The position numbers were made by a program, and so were the translations under genes. A stretch of DNA of 64,000 bases. It comes from Prostheceraeus crozeri. Its lineage: Eukaryota > Platyhelminthes > Polycladida > Euryleptidae. Shown here in pieces: positions 21,861 through 34,218 of this stretch. Each line of letters starts with the position of its first letter. Position 1 is the first letter of the stretch. The stretch is taken from the NCBI GenBank assembly GCA_907163375.1, contig CAJQUW010007240.1:620001-684000 (forward strand), given 5' to 3'. The notes under the pieces were generated by a model that worked only from the letters and a program-made list of their open reading frames with translations, ran no database searches and had not been told where the DNA came from.

Positions 21861-23236
21861 TGTATCACATGTAGTGCAGTTTGTTTGATAGCAACTGTGT
21901 GTTGTGCTACAAGTTGTCGTGTTACTCCATGCCTTGGTTGACCCCATTATCGACGTCATGTTGCTCGGTTTGGATCTTTGTTGGACAGCAGTTTCAGCTT
22001 GTCCTGTCGTCACAGCGGATTGCCAGTCGTCCAGTCGTCCTGGTCATTTCTGGTTCGTCCTCCGTCTCCAACTCAACGATCCTATCCTCTCGGAATAGAC
22101 TCGACTACTAAACTTTAAAATCTGATCACGATATGTAACTTTCATGCATGCTTGAAGCTTTCGGGCGCTCCCGTTTCTTAATTGGTTCAAACAAAGCCGG
22201 AGGTCGAAGGAAACTACAGTGGAGGAAACGATTGGGAATCTGGAACTCTTTCATATCCTCGCCCGATGCTGGTTGAGATCCTCTCGGCCCGTACCTGGTG
22301 CAAAAAACCATGATAGTCACAAATCCTCACAATATTGAGATATGCTCCCAAATGCGACAGTTAAATGTTCTAGCATGAAAGTGCTAACGAAGTTTGTTAA
22401 GTTCTAGTTTGTTAAAAGCTACGCTTGATATGAAATTTCTGCAGGTTTCATTTGTAATTTGCTTTGATTTGAACAAAAATTAGTACAAAAATATGCTCAT
22501 TATATTCATCATTATTCACACATCTTAAAATTCTATGAAAATCGAAGTGTCAATGCTCCACAAAACAAAGACAAAATTAATGCACCTTCTAGTAAAGAAA
22601 ACTGAAACATACCCCAGAAGCATGCTCCAATTCTATAGGTTTGATGAGACAAACGTGAATTTGAATAATCCAAACGTAGCATACCAAATACAAAGCATAG
22701 CAGAACCACAGCCCATGTAACATCGAAGAAAGTGCATCAACAGCATCCATGAATTACACAGTATATAATTTACTAAATAAAGTAGGCCTATTTTAGACTA
22801 CATAAAGTCAGCACGCAAAAATATTGAAGCCTACCTTACAGTAATCTGAAATGGCTTTAGCTTAATCCATCTCCTGCAAAGATAAATTTTACAACATGCA
22901 GCTGCAAACCAATGTATCTGATAAGCGTCCTAGTTTCATGTGCTTGTGAATGTCACTCAACAACTTGTTGAGACAGCCTACAATAGTGCTCATGAGTCGC
23001 GGAAAATTATCAGAGAACAAGTGTTATAGTCTGCTTCTTGAGACATACGAGTATATAAAAATTCTGTGTTTCGGTTCTACTTTGTGGATGAAAGGAAATT
23101 ACGCAAGAAAAAAATTGATCTGGAATTTTGAATCGGCAACTTGGAGTGTAATGTAGGCTGTAATTCACATTGGTCCGAAAACATTGAATACACATTTGAG
23201 AAACGTGGTTAGTATTATTACTTTTATTCATTTCAG
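21861..23236. other. upstream flank of zinc-finger exon
   Basis: No supported gene. The stretch ends in TTTTATTCATTTCAG, a good 3' splice site directly before the zinc-finger coding exon. The frames at 21,881-22,111 and 22,126-22,320 have no motif. Confidence 0.4.
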
Positions 23237-23773
23237 ATGAGTTTTAACTCCCCACGGCGCTTGGTGCCTCCACAAGTTCCAGCATTTCCTTTACCGTTTT
23301 TACCAATATCACCGGCAGCTCCACGACCCTCCGGCATGGGCTTGTTAACTCCTCCCGATTCAGAGCCCGCTGCAGACATGCGACCTCGAACCAAAATCGG
23401 ATTTCGTATCGAAGACCTCATCAGTGATGCATCAGAACCACCCAAAGAGTCACAAAGTCCCCTGACTCCAGCCTATACTGATCCAAATTTATATCAACTT
23501 ATTCTGAACAGCGTACCTCCTCCAGCGGGTCTTCTTTGGCCCTCAACTCTGTCCCCGCAGAGCTCATTCGTTTCTACACAAAATCACGCGTTACACGCAT
23601 TCTCCAATGCTTCTATTGGATCAATACCTGTACCACAAACATCGCGTATAACAGCAGCATTCCCAAATGGAAGACGTGCAGCCAACCCAAACAAACCTCC
23701 TCCAACAAAAAAATACAAGTGTGATGTCTGTGGTAAAGCCTTCTCCCGCAGTAATACATTAGTCACTCACAAG
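23237..23773 (+). CDS. C2H2 zinc-finger repressor, exon A (N-terminus)
   Basis: The exon follows a TTTCAG acceptor, opens with ATG and closes with CAAG followed by GTAAGT. It encodes exactly 179 codons (phase 0). Residues 1-160 are proline- and serine-rich, with TPPDSEP and KIGFRIEDLIS. FRIEDLI (56-62) fits the eh1 Groucho-binding pattern F-x-I-x-x-I/L-I/L, suggesting a nuclear repressor. Finger 1 begins at residue 160 (C162, C165, H178) and its last His is in exon B. Base composition is GC-richer than the flanks, as for a real exon. I cannot assign the orthologue; the finger array does not match snail, odd, Gfi or Fez from memory. Confidence 0.88.
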
Positions 23774-23949
23774 GTAAGTTGGTGTCATGAAAATTTAAGA
23801 ATTAATATGATTAGTATCATGATGTAGATTGACTTCATTAGATAAATGTCCGCTTGTGGAAACAATTTAATAACATATCTGAGTAGGCAAAAACCAGTTC
23901 TGTCTTCTTCTAAAATTTTTTGGCTAAGAGATGACGTTAAAAACTATTT

Positions 23950-24890
23950 ACAGGTCCGACGTTTCACGCCTTCACGCTTCCTCAGGGGGAACACAAACTA
24001 AAAACACAAGTAAGACCGACAGCGGAAGGAGAGCGTGATGACAAAGCTCTGCAACCTTATATAGTGGTGTGCGGGATGTGAGAATCAAACTAAAAATCAA
24101 TCAGTTCATGTTTGCGGTTAATGTTGGGCTTCATGCTCTTGATACAACGAGCTTCACTCAAACGAGTGTCGACAGGATTCTTACATTTGTCCAAGATATC
24201 TAAAGTCAAGTTGTCGATAGACACAATATGCTTGCATTGAGATCTGTGGTCTGCCGCACTGCTGGTCTTATTGTTAAAAGAACGCGCGCGTTCCATGAAA
24301 CGTAATTTAAAAGGTCGACTAGACTGCCCAATATAAAAATTGGCACAAAATTTACAGGTAAATTTGTAAACAAAGAATTTGTCTTTGCAAGTATATTTGC
24401 TAGGTAACCAGTCACAGGCCGTGCAATTCTCATGTTTATTATGTTTAAGCTTGTTTTGAAGGCTACTATAAAGATTAGAGTTTGGAATGTCTACTAGGTT
24501 GACAGGTAAGTCGTATTTCTTAACAAGAGTGCGTATTTTTATCATTTATGCATTTCATTTTAAGAATATTTGGGTTGCCCTTTTTAGGGACAGACTTATT
24601 TTTTCTATATCTAAAAGTGCGATAGGTTTTGTAACCATTTTGACGAAACTTTTTTGTCTAGTTTATTTTTAGAGTTTTCAAAAGCGGCTTCTGAGCTGCA
24701 TCGTTTTTGGACGTACTCTACAGTATTTTTTAGATAGTTGCTTTTTTAATTAGTGAAACACATTCAGCAGGACTCAATTTGACTAATGTCGCTGTATTGA
24801 TTCTATTTTCTCAGAAACTTTTGCAATGCGAATTGTGTTCCTTTATAGGATCTAGCAGTTTCGTGGCATTTTTTTCTTCTGGTCACTGAG
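23950..24890 (-). mobile_element. Penelope-like element fragment in intron
   Basis: Minus strand. The RT tail region (about 24,890-24,550) has NGYKTYRTFRYRK-like residues and is disrupted. The GIY-YIG domain (24,545-24,090) and a 3' tail follow. The tail ends CCTGAGGAAGCGTGAAGGCG then GAAACGTCGG at 23,990-23,955, the conserved PLE terminal motif that resembles a hammerhead core. It is a different PLE lineage from the 7.4-9.9 kb pair. The 5' half is missing. Confidence 0.8.
24090..24545 (-). CDS. PLE GIY-YIG endonuclease domain
   Basis: 151 residues. CTACDWLP is a CxxC zinc-binding linker; VYKFTCKFCANFYIGQSSRPFKLRF is the GIY-YIG core with its catalytic Arg, and HRSQCKH follows. RLSEARCIKSMKPNINRK contains the Glu-bearing last helix and the usual LN/NR end. 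This is the C-terminal part of a PLE polyprotein. It is open throughout, although the RT upstream is broken. Confidence 0.8.
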   Translation of the reverse strand: MIKIRTLVKKYDLPVNLVDIPNSNLYSSLQNKLKHNKHENCTACDWLPSKYTCKDKFFVYKFTCKFCANFYIGQSSRPFKLRFMERARSFNNKTSSAADHRSQCKHIVSIDNLTLDILDKCKNPVDTRLSEARCIKSMKPNINRKHELIDF

Positions 24891-25641
24891 CGGTGTTTAC
24901 ATGATGCAACTTTGTATATCAAATTTTAAATTTGCATTATTCTTGCATTGAGATGATGAAGTGTTTGAAGAAAGTCGAAGAAAATTGGTTATATCCTCCG
25001 GACTGGTGATCGCTATTGATTTAGATAAGGACATTTTCGGAAAGGGGGGAAAATGTGAATAGAATATTTTAATAGTAAGTTGCATTCTCAGCTGAAGAAT
25101 AGGAACAGACCTGAACAGCTGCCATTTCATTTCATCTAATATCGGGCATCATCAGCAGGCTTAGTTCATATCTCTCAACATCGACACAACTTCCTATTTT
25201 GCCATCACACGCGGGGTTTGTTTGAGTCACGCAATTAGCATAAGTGAAATTTCGGCGGTTATTCATTATAGAGTACTGTCAACACATTACTGACATGTCT
25301 TCTAAGCTCGTGCGCATGTAATAATTAATAACGCTTTCTTTCGCAAACACAATTGATATAGAATAATCAAATATTTTCAGTTGCATTCTCAATTTAAGTA
25401 CGTAGTTGTGGAAAGGGAGCCAGTCATAGGACATGGTCAACTTCGCTGGGACTGGGAGGCACGCGCTGCATCTAAGTGTGAAGAGTGATCGCCCGATTAG
25501 ACAGAATTCCTACCTTCACTTACCTGTAGAACAGCGATCAACATGTGTACAATGTGCTTTATTTCACATTGATTCCTTCGTTCGACGGTTTGATAGTGTA
25601 ATGCGACTCAAAAACTGTGGCTTGTGACTGGTCTTTATCAG
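24891..25641. other. intron sequence, one dispersed repeat
   Basis: No gene. A phrase at about 25,082-25,120 (TTCTCAGCTGAAGAATAGGAAC, given here as two overlapping parts in the two copies) reappears in diverged form at about 47,828-47,862 within the same intron, so it is part of an unnamed dispersed repeat. Confidence 0.4.
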
Positions 25642-25791
25642 CTTTACCTCAAGATTTTGGAAACTTATCAAATCTTCAAAAGTTTGAAATGAGAGACAAT
25701 CTTTTGAAGACTTTACCGAGCTCGTTTTCCCGTTTGACTGACTTAGAGTTGCTCGACATGGGAGCTAATAAGATGACTGACCTTTTTTTGA
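25642..25791 (+). pseudogene. LAP/Scribble-like leucine-rich-repeat exon fragment
   Basis: After a TTTATCAG acceptor the frame reads ALPQDFGNLSNLQKFEMRD, NLLKTLPSSFSRLTDLELLD and MGANKMTDL, two leucine-rich repeats of the type found in LAP-family polarity proteins (Scribble, Erbin). No donor follows. The frame runs into T-rich GACTTTTTT repeats. It sits alone in an intron of an unrelated gene, so a captured or retroposed fragment is most likely. An exon of an overlapping gene is the alternative. Confidence 0.6.
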
Positions 25792-26438
25792 CTTTTTTGA
25801 CTTTTTTGTCCTTTTCTGTCGTGTAACGATGAAACGAAGACATGAATCCGCCTCAGCTTATCGCAAGCAGCATGCAAGAAAAGATGAAGAGTAGTGTTAA
25901 GTCGTGTCTGAAACTGCATGAAAACGAAGGATCACTACATTAGTACTCAAAGTCAGAATGAACTGACTACATTGATAGCTTGAAGGATTCAACAAGTCAA
26001 CTTAGCTGCCCCCAAATGCAGCAAATTGCTATGCAATTACAATGGATTACACCCCAGACTTTTCACATAATAAATAGATAACTAGTGAGACATGCTCACA
26101 TCTTTTTTGATTACCGAATGTCTCCAACGATGCTTCTGGTTCCGTGTAGTTAAGTGTCTTCCGAAAGCATCTGAGAAATCTTTAACTGCATATCCAGGAT
26201 CATCGAGCACAATCATATGACAACGGAAGCAAAATGACAGACAAGAGAACAGGTCATCTGACTTGTACTTTACAAACGAATACAAAATGCTTTATGTCCC
26301 CTCCATGTAGCATCCATTCTCTCAACTTGGTTGCCTGCGATACCGTCAAGTCACTTTGAAATGATTTTATTGCATATTATCGAAACATCATAACATTTTT
26401 TTGCATCACAGTGACTGTAGAAAATCCTATCGAAGACA

Positions 26439-26675
26439 GTGTCTATTTCCTTGAAGATACAATCTGATGCACATTGGGAAAGTCGAGTTGACACATTGAA
26501 GCCACTGAGATTTCATTTCTGTGGAATTATCCCAGCATCGTTGAATTTGATAAACATAGCTAAAGAAAGGAAAGATGTCATTTCAAAAGAAGACACAGAC
26601 GCTCTTATGATGAAATTGAATTCGCTTCAATTCATTCTATCGGTCGTAGTGTGGTTTGATTTTTTTACAACATGA
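26439..26675 (+). pseudogene. hAT-type (TTF/ZMYM-like) transposase fragment
   Basis: SDAHWESRVDTLKPLRFHF, ISKEDTDALMMKLNSLQF and ILSVVVWFDF match the central part of hAT transposases related to zinc-finger MYM-type proteins, where the same order (R-W/H-W-E-R-DALKPL ... L-N-FEF-L-S-V-W-D) is standard. Only about 75 residues remain and no TIR is visible. It is unrelated to the intact hAT at 34.6-38.1 kb. Confidence 0.65.
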
Positions 26676-27214
26676 ACATGGCCAGTAAACCCTCCTCCAA
26701 CGGCATAGTGAGTCGTTTCCGGCCCTCAAATCCGAAATAGAGATCAACCTCAGCTTCAAAAAGAATTACAGGGGAAAGTTTGCCTCGGCAAAAAACATCG
26801 GGCAAAGATTTAGCGATATAATGTAAAGCCGATGATATAATCTAGAACCGAAAAATTCTTCCCTGAGACCTGACCGTGAATAAAGAAAACTTTTGTTGAT
26901 CACGAGTATCAAAATCCCTCGAATATCATTTCAGTGTGGACTTCTTTTTCCTCTCATCGAGACAATTTCAATGTCATCTTCTGAACGATCTGAACACCTG
27001 AAGCAGTTCACCTAACTACATGTACACGGGTTTAAACAGGCTACATTCGGCAAGCCTTATCCGATTCGGCATTCGTAGATAAACTGCGAATGGATTGAAG
27101 CATTTTACATTGAAAAATAAAGATAATGCAATTTATTTGAGTTACTGAAAATCATGAAATTAGATTCATGAAAGTTGCAGAAAACTGCAAGTGGAAATTT
27201 CTTTAAAAGAGAGA
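26676..27214. other. no recognisable feature
   Basis: AT-rich intron sequence; no motif or repeat supported. Confidence 0.4.
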
Positions 27215-27725
27215 TACACAGGGTGGGGCAATATGGTGCAAAAGACTGTGCAATGGGCTTACAGGTAAAGCTGTCAAGATGTTGAAACTTGAGCAAGATC
27301 TTGGTATCAAGTTATGGAGCAAGTTGTTCGGCTGCATCATTTCATCAATTGTCTTCAATGACCTCATGATTCTCCGCTCACTCAAATCTCCGAAACAGCT
27401 CTTACCACATTGATTGCCATAAATAATCCGATAACACATGCGACTGATTCTGTCTAATTTTTGTTGTCTTTTTTCAAAATGCCAACATATAAAGCAGATT
27501 TGCATTTGAGCACTGAGCAATTTATCTTGCATTATTAATAATTACGAGACCATTTGTCTTAATACCAATAGATTTCAATCGGCGACGAGCAAATGCACGT
27601 CCACTAACATCTTACAGACATCGGAAACATGGTCCTCCCATCTCATGCACTCATTGAAAGTATAGCAGCAATAATTTTGCTTTTCTCAACATTCTGACCC
27701 AAATGCCGGTACCTCTGTAATTTTT
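27215..27725 (-). pseudogene. LINE reverse transcriptase C-terminal fragment
   Basis: The minus strand carries LGQNVEKSK, then after frame changes RRLKSIGIKTNGL and finally QQKLDRISRMCYRIIYGN, DLSERRIMRSLKTIDEMM and NNLLHNLIPR. These are the thumb and C-terminal landmarks of jockey/CR1-type LINEs (KLERIQR...RIIxG...L..RR......F). The 5' part is missing and the frame is broken in at least two places. Confidence 0.65.
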
Positions 27726-30700
27726 TAACACTGGCGATATCGAAGAAAATAAGCTACAAAAGGAAATTGAAAGGTCTTATCAGTTTCTGAAACTGAATGA
27801 GAAATTGCGCATTCCATTGACATCCTCACTTGCATATACAGCATGTACACGGAAATTATATCAATATTTCAATTGCAGCACCCGCGCTACTTAGTACTCA
27901 CGACACCCGTCAATGTTGCATCAGCAGGAAGCTAAAATAAATTGAAAGTGATCGAAACTTACAATCGCACCACGATGACCAACTCTCTCACTTGCTCGCC
28001 ATCTCAATCGAACATGAATTGGAGTAGCAACTGGACTTGGATGAGCTGGCGGTGATGGCTTTACGTGTGGCAAGGCTCGAAGGAAACCTCTTTGAAAAGA
28101 CTCTTATTGCCTATTGTTTTAAGATGTGACTTACTCTTTCTACTCATAGAGTCAACGTTTCTCAACTGAAAACTTAATCAACACAGGTGACCGCTCTTTT
28201 TTGTTTGATCTACTATAGTAAACGCAATTATAACTGGATAAATGTACATGTAGACTAGGTAGGTTTATCGGCGATTCTGTCATAAGTGATTGTTCAAGTT
28301 TTACTTTAAGACTAATATTTTTCGCAATAAATTCCTCCATTAAAGATTTATGAACAATACATTTCTCATTATTTTAATTAAAGATGACATTTTAGCCTAG
28401 CTTGTATACTTCTTGACTTCAAAAGTGATATTCAATATATTTGTTTAGTTAATCTACAAGAAAGTGAGGAAATTTTAAGACAGTAATAATTTAGGCCAGT
28501 TGTCATTCAGAGAAATATATCAACCATAACAGAAGTGGCGCCTCACAGCAATAATATTTGGTCTTGACCTAATGTGACAATAACATACATTTATATTGGC
28601 TATTAATAAATGATAATAGTAATCTGATAGCTTTACATGTCACATAGTCATACTATAAAACATCAGATCTGCATGTATAATAGGTCTATAAAATAGCAGC
28701 TAGTTTGGTAGTCCTACATCTCGGTCGGAGTTTGATGTAACACCTAGGCCTGTGTTACCCTACTTTGTTGCAGTTGGGCTATACACATGTTTGCTTGCAC
28801 TATGTGTAGCATTGTGTATAGTATAAAGGGAATTATCAACAAAATATGTTGGGTCACTTTATTATGTCTATACATTGAATTTATGACTGAAAAAGGGCGG
28901 TCCAATTCCTACTAACATGCAGACCTGCGTCGAGAAAATAGAAATTGATGCGGTTAAAATTTCAATATGGGGACTGCAAAAGTCGGTCTACGGTTCTGCT
29001 TCCACTAATAAGGAGCATGTGCGCCATCCCCCCCCCATATGTTAATGGATTTTACGAAGATACGAGTAGTAATCTCAATGAGTGTAGTCAGAACTTCCGC
29101 TATTTCTCCTTCCTAACAGGAACAGTCGGGAGGCACAGCGGACTTCTAACGAGTGCACCACTTTCCAACTTCAAACCTACCGCCAAGAGGCATTATCCTG
29201 CTCCTTGCACATTGAAGGATGTGTGTGTGAGAGCTAAATGTGACCGCTGTGCGGCCAACAAACAGTTGACGATCATTAAGCAGTTATGGGATTAACGCCG
29301 CGGGTCTAAGACGGATTAACACGGCGTTAACGCCGCAGACATTTTCGTGCTTTTCTTGCTGAAAATGAGCGGAGCTGCACAGCCCAGCCTGCGGTCATAA
29401 TCCGGTACAGAAGAGGTCGAGAGCCAGACGCGGCCCAAATAAGGGTGTGGAGAGGAGGAGAGGTTGACAGGCATTCAGATGCGGGGCATTGAGGAATCCG
29501 TAGTACATTGAGCAGCCACTGACTTACCTTCTGTTTCAGATGTAAAGCGGCATGAGTCTGAGCCGTCGATAAGTGATAGTTGCTGAAGTTAATTGTTGGC
29601 ATATTATAGAAAAGGTGAGGAAGCCAACAAATGTGAAGCGATAAGTTGATATGAATAGAAACTACATGTTGCAAATTGGGAAATACACTATGCAGACTAC
29701 AATTTGAAAGAGTGAAAAAGCAGAAGTTTCCTACTTACATGTTCAGTGAAAGCTCTACCGCCATCAAAGTGGGGAGCATCTTTCGACCCCTGGCAGATGA
29801 TATGAAATGAATATCTCTTGAACGGAGAGAACAGATCATTTTAATTTTAATGAGCTTAGTTTATGTCATCGCACTCTTGAAAGGAAGATCGAAAAAATTG
29901 CACATGTAGCTTCAGTCCTGAATACGTCTAATTTGAAATGAAACATTCAAATATTACCGAAATCAATATTGTGTTTTATTTTGTGATTTTAGCTTCATTT
30001 TCATTATTCATTAATGATTTATTAAATGCCTATAGTGTGTATTGTTTATATTTGATCTTTGATGCCTCTCTAGACATAAAGCTTCAAAATTTAACAAAGT
30101 CTTTTTTTTGGACCGCGTTGAAGATTCTTTTTTGATTTTCGTACCTTGTCTCTATCAATTCGAACCTTTTCCAGCCTTGATTGGCACATATTTATCGTTA
30201 TTATTATTATTATTTAGCACAAGCCCGGTTGGGTTAAATGGTTTAAATAGGTTAAGATTTCAAATGGTTGTAGTACTTCCTTTATTCAATCAATCATTTA
30301 TTAATATTGTTAAAGAGAAAATTCATTATTGGCACAATGCAGAATTTTGAAGTTGTCAATATCATGCGTTATGCTAATGTAATATTGATAATCTCAAAAT
30401 TATTGATTGCAGCAGCAACAAACCTTTTCTTCATCTCGGAAATATTCAACTCCTAAACTGAATTATCATTGAAGGTTGCAATGCAAGTAGATGATTACGA
30501 GAAGTCATTGTACAATGATTGATGTCCATTTTGATTATCAGATTTGGCCACTGTTGCTTCATATCCCAGACCTCCAAATATTTCTAGTTCACTTGGATTC
30601 TGCTTTACTCAAAGATGTTCTGTCACCACCAAACTTCATAACATCATTGAAGCAAAATTTTAAGACTGTTGCAAAGTTCTTTGTCAGTCGCACTATAAAA

Positions 30701-31176
30701 GTCAGATTTTCTAGATTTTCTCATTTCGGTGATATTGTGTGATTCGGGAACAAATGTAAGCATGGGATTACCTTTTGTCAATTCAAATGGGATTTTTCGT
30801 GACTTGTATGCTGCATTTCGTTTTTCCTCTAACTTTCCCTTGTTTCATCATTTGCAATCTACATTGATGACATGTTGACATAGTCTTGTGTATGCATTCA
30901 TCCATCATTTTGTAATTAATATGCTCTATACCATCATTGACTTTGGTCACACTAGTCGACATTCGAGTCTTGTTCATCATGCATCGACCATTCAGTCACG
31001 AATTCGACTATGTTCGACGACTGTAACTTTTGATCAGTGCGAGAACTTTATATTATGAAAATGTAATCAATGAACTTTTAAATTTGAAGTTTGAAAGGGA
31101 GAGAGAAAATTGAATATTTTGTTTCGTTTCGAATCAAGTTAGTTTATCGCTCGGAAAAGATGAAGAGGGTAACAGA
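27726..31176. other. intron sequence without a supported gene
   Basis: Frames at 28,945-29,295 and 29,327-29,674 fall in GC-richer patches but have no family motif or splice context. The rest is AT-rich and unstructured. Confidence 0.4.
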
Positions 31177-31985
31177 ATGACTTCATTCATATATTGCATG
31201 ATACTGTGTGCCCCCTCCCCATGGTCGGGCACCCATCTTATGGTTCTCTTCGGCTATTGCGTAGAGAGATCAATCAATCATGAAGACAATCCCTCTGATG
31301 AGAGAAGTGTGAGAAAGGACCGGAAGACGATGAGAATGGAGCCGTTTGCATGTTGTCCCCCTTCATGTCTATTCTACCAACTAGTGTCGGGCCTGTTTGC
31401 ACTGATCCGCCTCTTCATCAGTTAACGGATCAGCCGGACACACAAAGTGTAGCGCATTTTAATCGCATGTTGTTCCCGTCACGCTCTGCCTAATCTCAAG
31501 CCTCGGGTGATGTGGCGAAGCGTGCCATCGGACGGGAAGTGTTAGCGGATGTGCGCCATTGGTCAGAAGAGAGCTCATTAGCACCACCCATCCAAGTTGC
31601 GTAAAGTCTTCCTGCAACATCAATGATTCAGGCGGCGTGGCTCTCCAACTCGATACACTAGACTAATTACGGGAAACAGCCTTTTTGCTTTTTCCAATCT
31701 TTGCAAATATTTGCTTAGAAATGTATCGGCGATGCTGTGGAGCGCGAGTTTTATCTAATTGTTGAAAACGGCTCAATTATTTGTGTTCCCAGTGGAGGCG
31801 GCGATGTCAACGTTCTCTTATGCCTTCCTGCAAGTTGTTTTCCTTGTTAGAGAGCGCTTCCATCGTTTGCACGCCCCATCTCCACTTCCTCGTCACGATA
31901 GCGGCCACTTCACTCACTTCCTCTGCGTCCTCTTCCTAAATGCCGCGGACTTCCCCACCCACTTTCACTGTCCAGAATAATCCTA
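31177..31985. promoter_or_regulatory. CpG-containing intronic block, candidate enhancer
   Basis: About 800 bp with clearly higher G+C and more CpG than both flanks, no long coding frame with motifs, and no repeat ends. GGGTGATGTGGCGAAGCGTG and CATCGGACGGGAAGTG (31,505-31,540) and GATAGCGGCCACTTC (31,897-31,912) are examples. Such a block in a large intron of a developmental-type regulator suggests a conserved regulatory element. There is no comparative support in hand. Confidence 0.25.
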
Positions 31986-32500
31986 CTAAAATTCAGTTCA
32001 TCTGATGATTCAATCTGTTTCACTTACAAGCATTATATCCAATCCAAAGGTATTGTCATTTAATCCAGTCTATCAAATATTGTCAATTTCAAACAAATTC
32101 TTTTAAATTTTTAATGGACCTGGTTGTATGCAGCTTAACTAGGGTGTCGGACATCATTGATCAGAGGGGAATATCATTGCGAATGCTGCGGACCCCTCCA
32201 GAAATTCCCACCATCCTACAGATGTGCAGGTGATGATGAGTGTTTTGATACCTTTCACATGTATTTTACCTTGCGCAACATTTATCGATTAATTGTAGGA
32301 TGTGCCTCTGGGTATTTCACTGACTAAGTGATGCTATCGAAATTGCATTTGCACAATTCATCTTATTGATGTATTAGTGCATCAGTGTATGTGCGAGCAC
32401 TATATTTGATTTTATAATGTCTCTGTTATTATATGACCGTTGTTACATGTGGTGTACAGATTAATGCAGAACATGTGCAGGATGTCCTAAAATACATATT
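31986..32500. other. no recognisable feature
   Basis: AT-rich intron sequence. Confidence 0.4.
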
Positions 32501-32526
32501 ATTAATATATATATATATATATATAA
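32500..32526. repeat. TA microsatellite
   Basis: About 11 TA units. Confidence 0.8.
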
Positions 32527-32939
32527 TTTCATTTTTGCATAATTACTTTTTTAATATGTATGCAGTATATTATTTTGATCGCCATTGGTCCGTGATTTAT
32601 AAAAGAGAAATAAGACTAGACCAATCAATTAATAGCATTTTTATTAGACTATTAGACGATGTTTCGTATGACACTTGATCACGTCTAAAATTCGTCTGAG
32701 CAAGCTATCTGAAAATCACATTCAAATACATAGATCTTAGATAAAAGCTTTCATACTATGGCAGGATAAGATATCTATATGATTAGAGGAAATAATTGCT
32801 ATGAAAAAATTTACAATGAAAAAAAGTTCTAGGTTATATGGTCTAGATGGATGAAGGGCCTTTAGAAAAAAATCAATTATGCACACTATTAATTTCAGGT
32901 TTACGAGATTCAAAAAAACTTTTCAGCTGCCTTTCTTTT

Positions 32940-33525
32940 GCAAAAGTTCTTAAACCTTACTTGCTTCACAGTCAATATCTTCACTTGTTGGTTTCATTTT
33001 ATGCTTTACCTTGAAATGTAGGTAAATCATACTTTCTGTTGGTTTCATTTTATGCTTTACCTTGAAATGTTGGTAAATCATACTTTCTTTTTGGTTGAGA
33101 TGTTCTAGAACCCACTTGCGTAATGTGCATCGACTTTCACCAACATAGAACATTTTACTATGAGTGCAAGTGATCTTATATATCAAGTTCTTGTGGTTGC
33201 ACATACCCTTGTTTCCGCATAATCAAATATTACTGCAAGGCACAGTCATTTTCTTTCTCAAAAGAACTGATAATGGAGGTTAGCCAATGAGGGTTGGTAT
33301 GACTCTGACTTTTTCAATTTTCTGTAATTCGATTTTGATTTTTCGTGCCTGAATTTCATTAATATCAGGCATTCGAATATATATTGTTGGTTTATTTTGT
33401 ACGTTATCGTTGATAATGTTGTTGTTCAAAGCATTAGTAGGGATATTATGGTTATTGTAGCGTAGATATTTGTTGATGAAATGATAAGGATAACCGCTGT
33501 TGGCGAAGCGAATCTTCATCAGTCT
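32940..33525 (-). mobile_element. Penelope-like element fragment
   Basis: Minus strand. 33,519-33,280 encodes a PLE linker (FANSGYPYHFINKYLRYNN ... RVIPTLIG) and 33,204-32,950 a GIY-YIG core (LIYKITCTHSKMFYVGES). The two pieces are not continuous in frame. The RT part and the 3' tail are not seen. A third PLE lineage in the window, judging from the different residues. Confidence 0.75.
32950..33204 (-). pseudogene. PLE GIY-YIG domain with internal tandem duplication
   Basis: IYKITCTHSKMFYVGESRCT is the GIY-YIG motif. A 17-residue segment (ESMIYxHFKVKHKMKPT) then occurs twice in a row, caused by a 51-bp tandem duplication at about 32,989-33,090 that keeps the frame. The two units differ at very few bases, so the duplication is recent relative to the rest of the element. 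Confidence 0.7.
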
Positions 33526-33909
33526 AATGCCTTCACTTATTTATTTGCTGGAAGAACAGTTTCTTTGTATTCTCATGCACTCAGTCTGCAATAGATTTAT
33601 CTTTCTTCTGAGTGGAACATTATTTCTCTTTTATTTCTATTTATATACGTACATATATCTTGAGCACTAATGCAAGACTGAAGAAACGTTACTTTGTGGT
33701 GGCATTGGTATGTTTCTTACCGACTTTGGTCAATGTCTCTGAGGATTGTCGCGTGTTTGGAGGCAGAATGTCTTCACAGCTTGGTAGGCTGTTTCATGTT
33801 CAATGTTCCCAAACTTATGGGACAACTTCTCACCGGAAGACTCCCACAACCTGACGCTGTTTGTTCATTCTCACATTCCACTTCTTCACTCATCGGATCC
33901 ATAAATTAC

Positions 33910-33932
33910 TTGTATATATATATATATATTTA
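33910..33932. repeat. TA microsatellite
   Basis: TA repeat just left of the Tc1-like element. Confidence 0.75.
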
Positions 33933-34218
33933 CAGTGCATATATACGGTCTTGCAAAAGCTCCCGCACAGTTGAAAAATCATGTATCATTGCCATGTGTT
34001 GTGGGAACACAGATGGCTATGTAAGCTTGACCATGATGTCTATGACGATCTGATTTGCTTAATATTCTAATCACACGACACTTAAGACATTCATTGTAGT
34101 GTAAAAGCAAATTTGGCATCAGAAAGCACGTGATATAATTAGAAAATACAAACTATAGAAAACTGGTGTGAAAGAAAAGGAAAAGGTGAATATCGAGTTG
34201 CTCCTCCGGAAGCAGCAA

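Noticed and set aside
28945-29674. ORFs of 115-116 aa on both strands
   Set aside because: No motif and overlapping composition-driven frames in a GC-richer patch.
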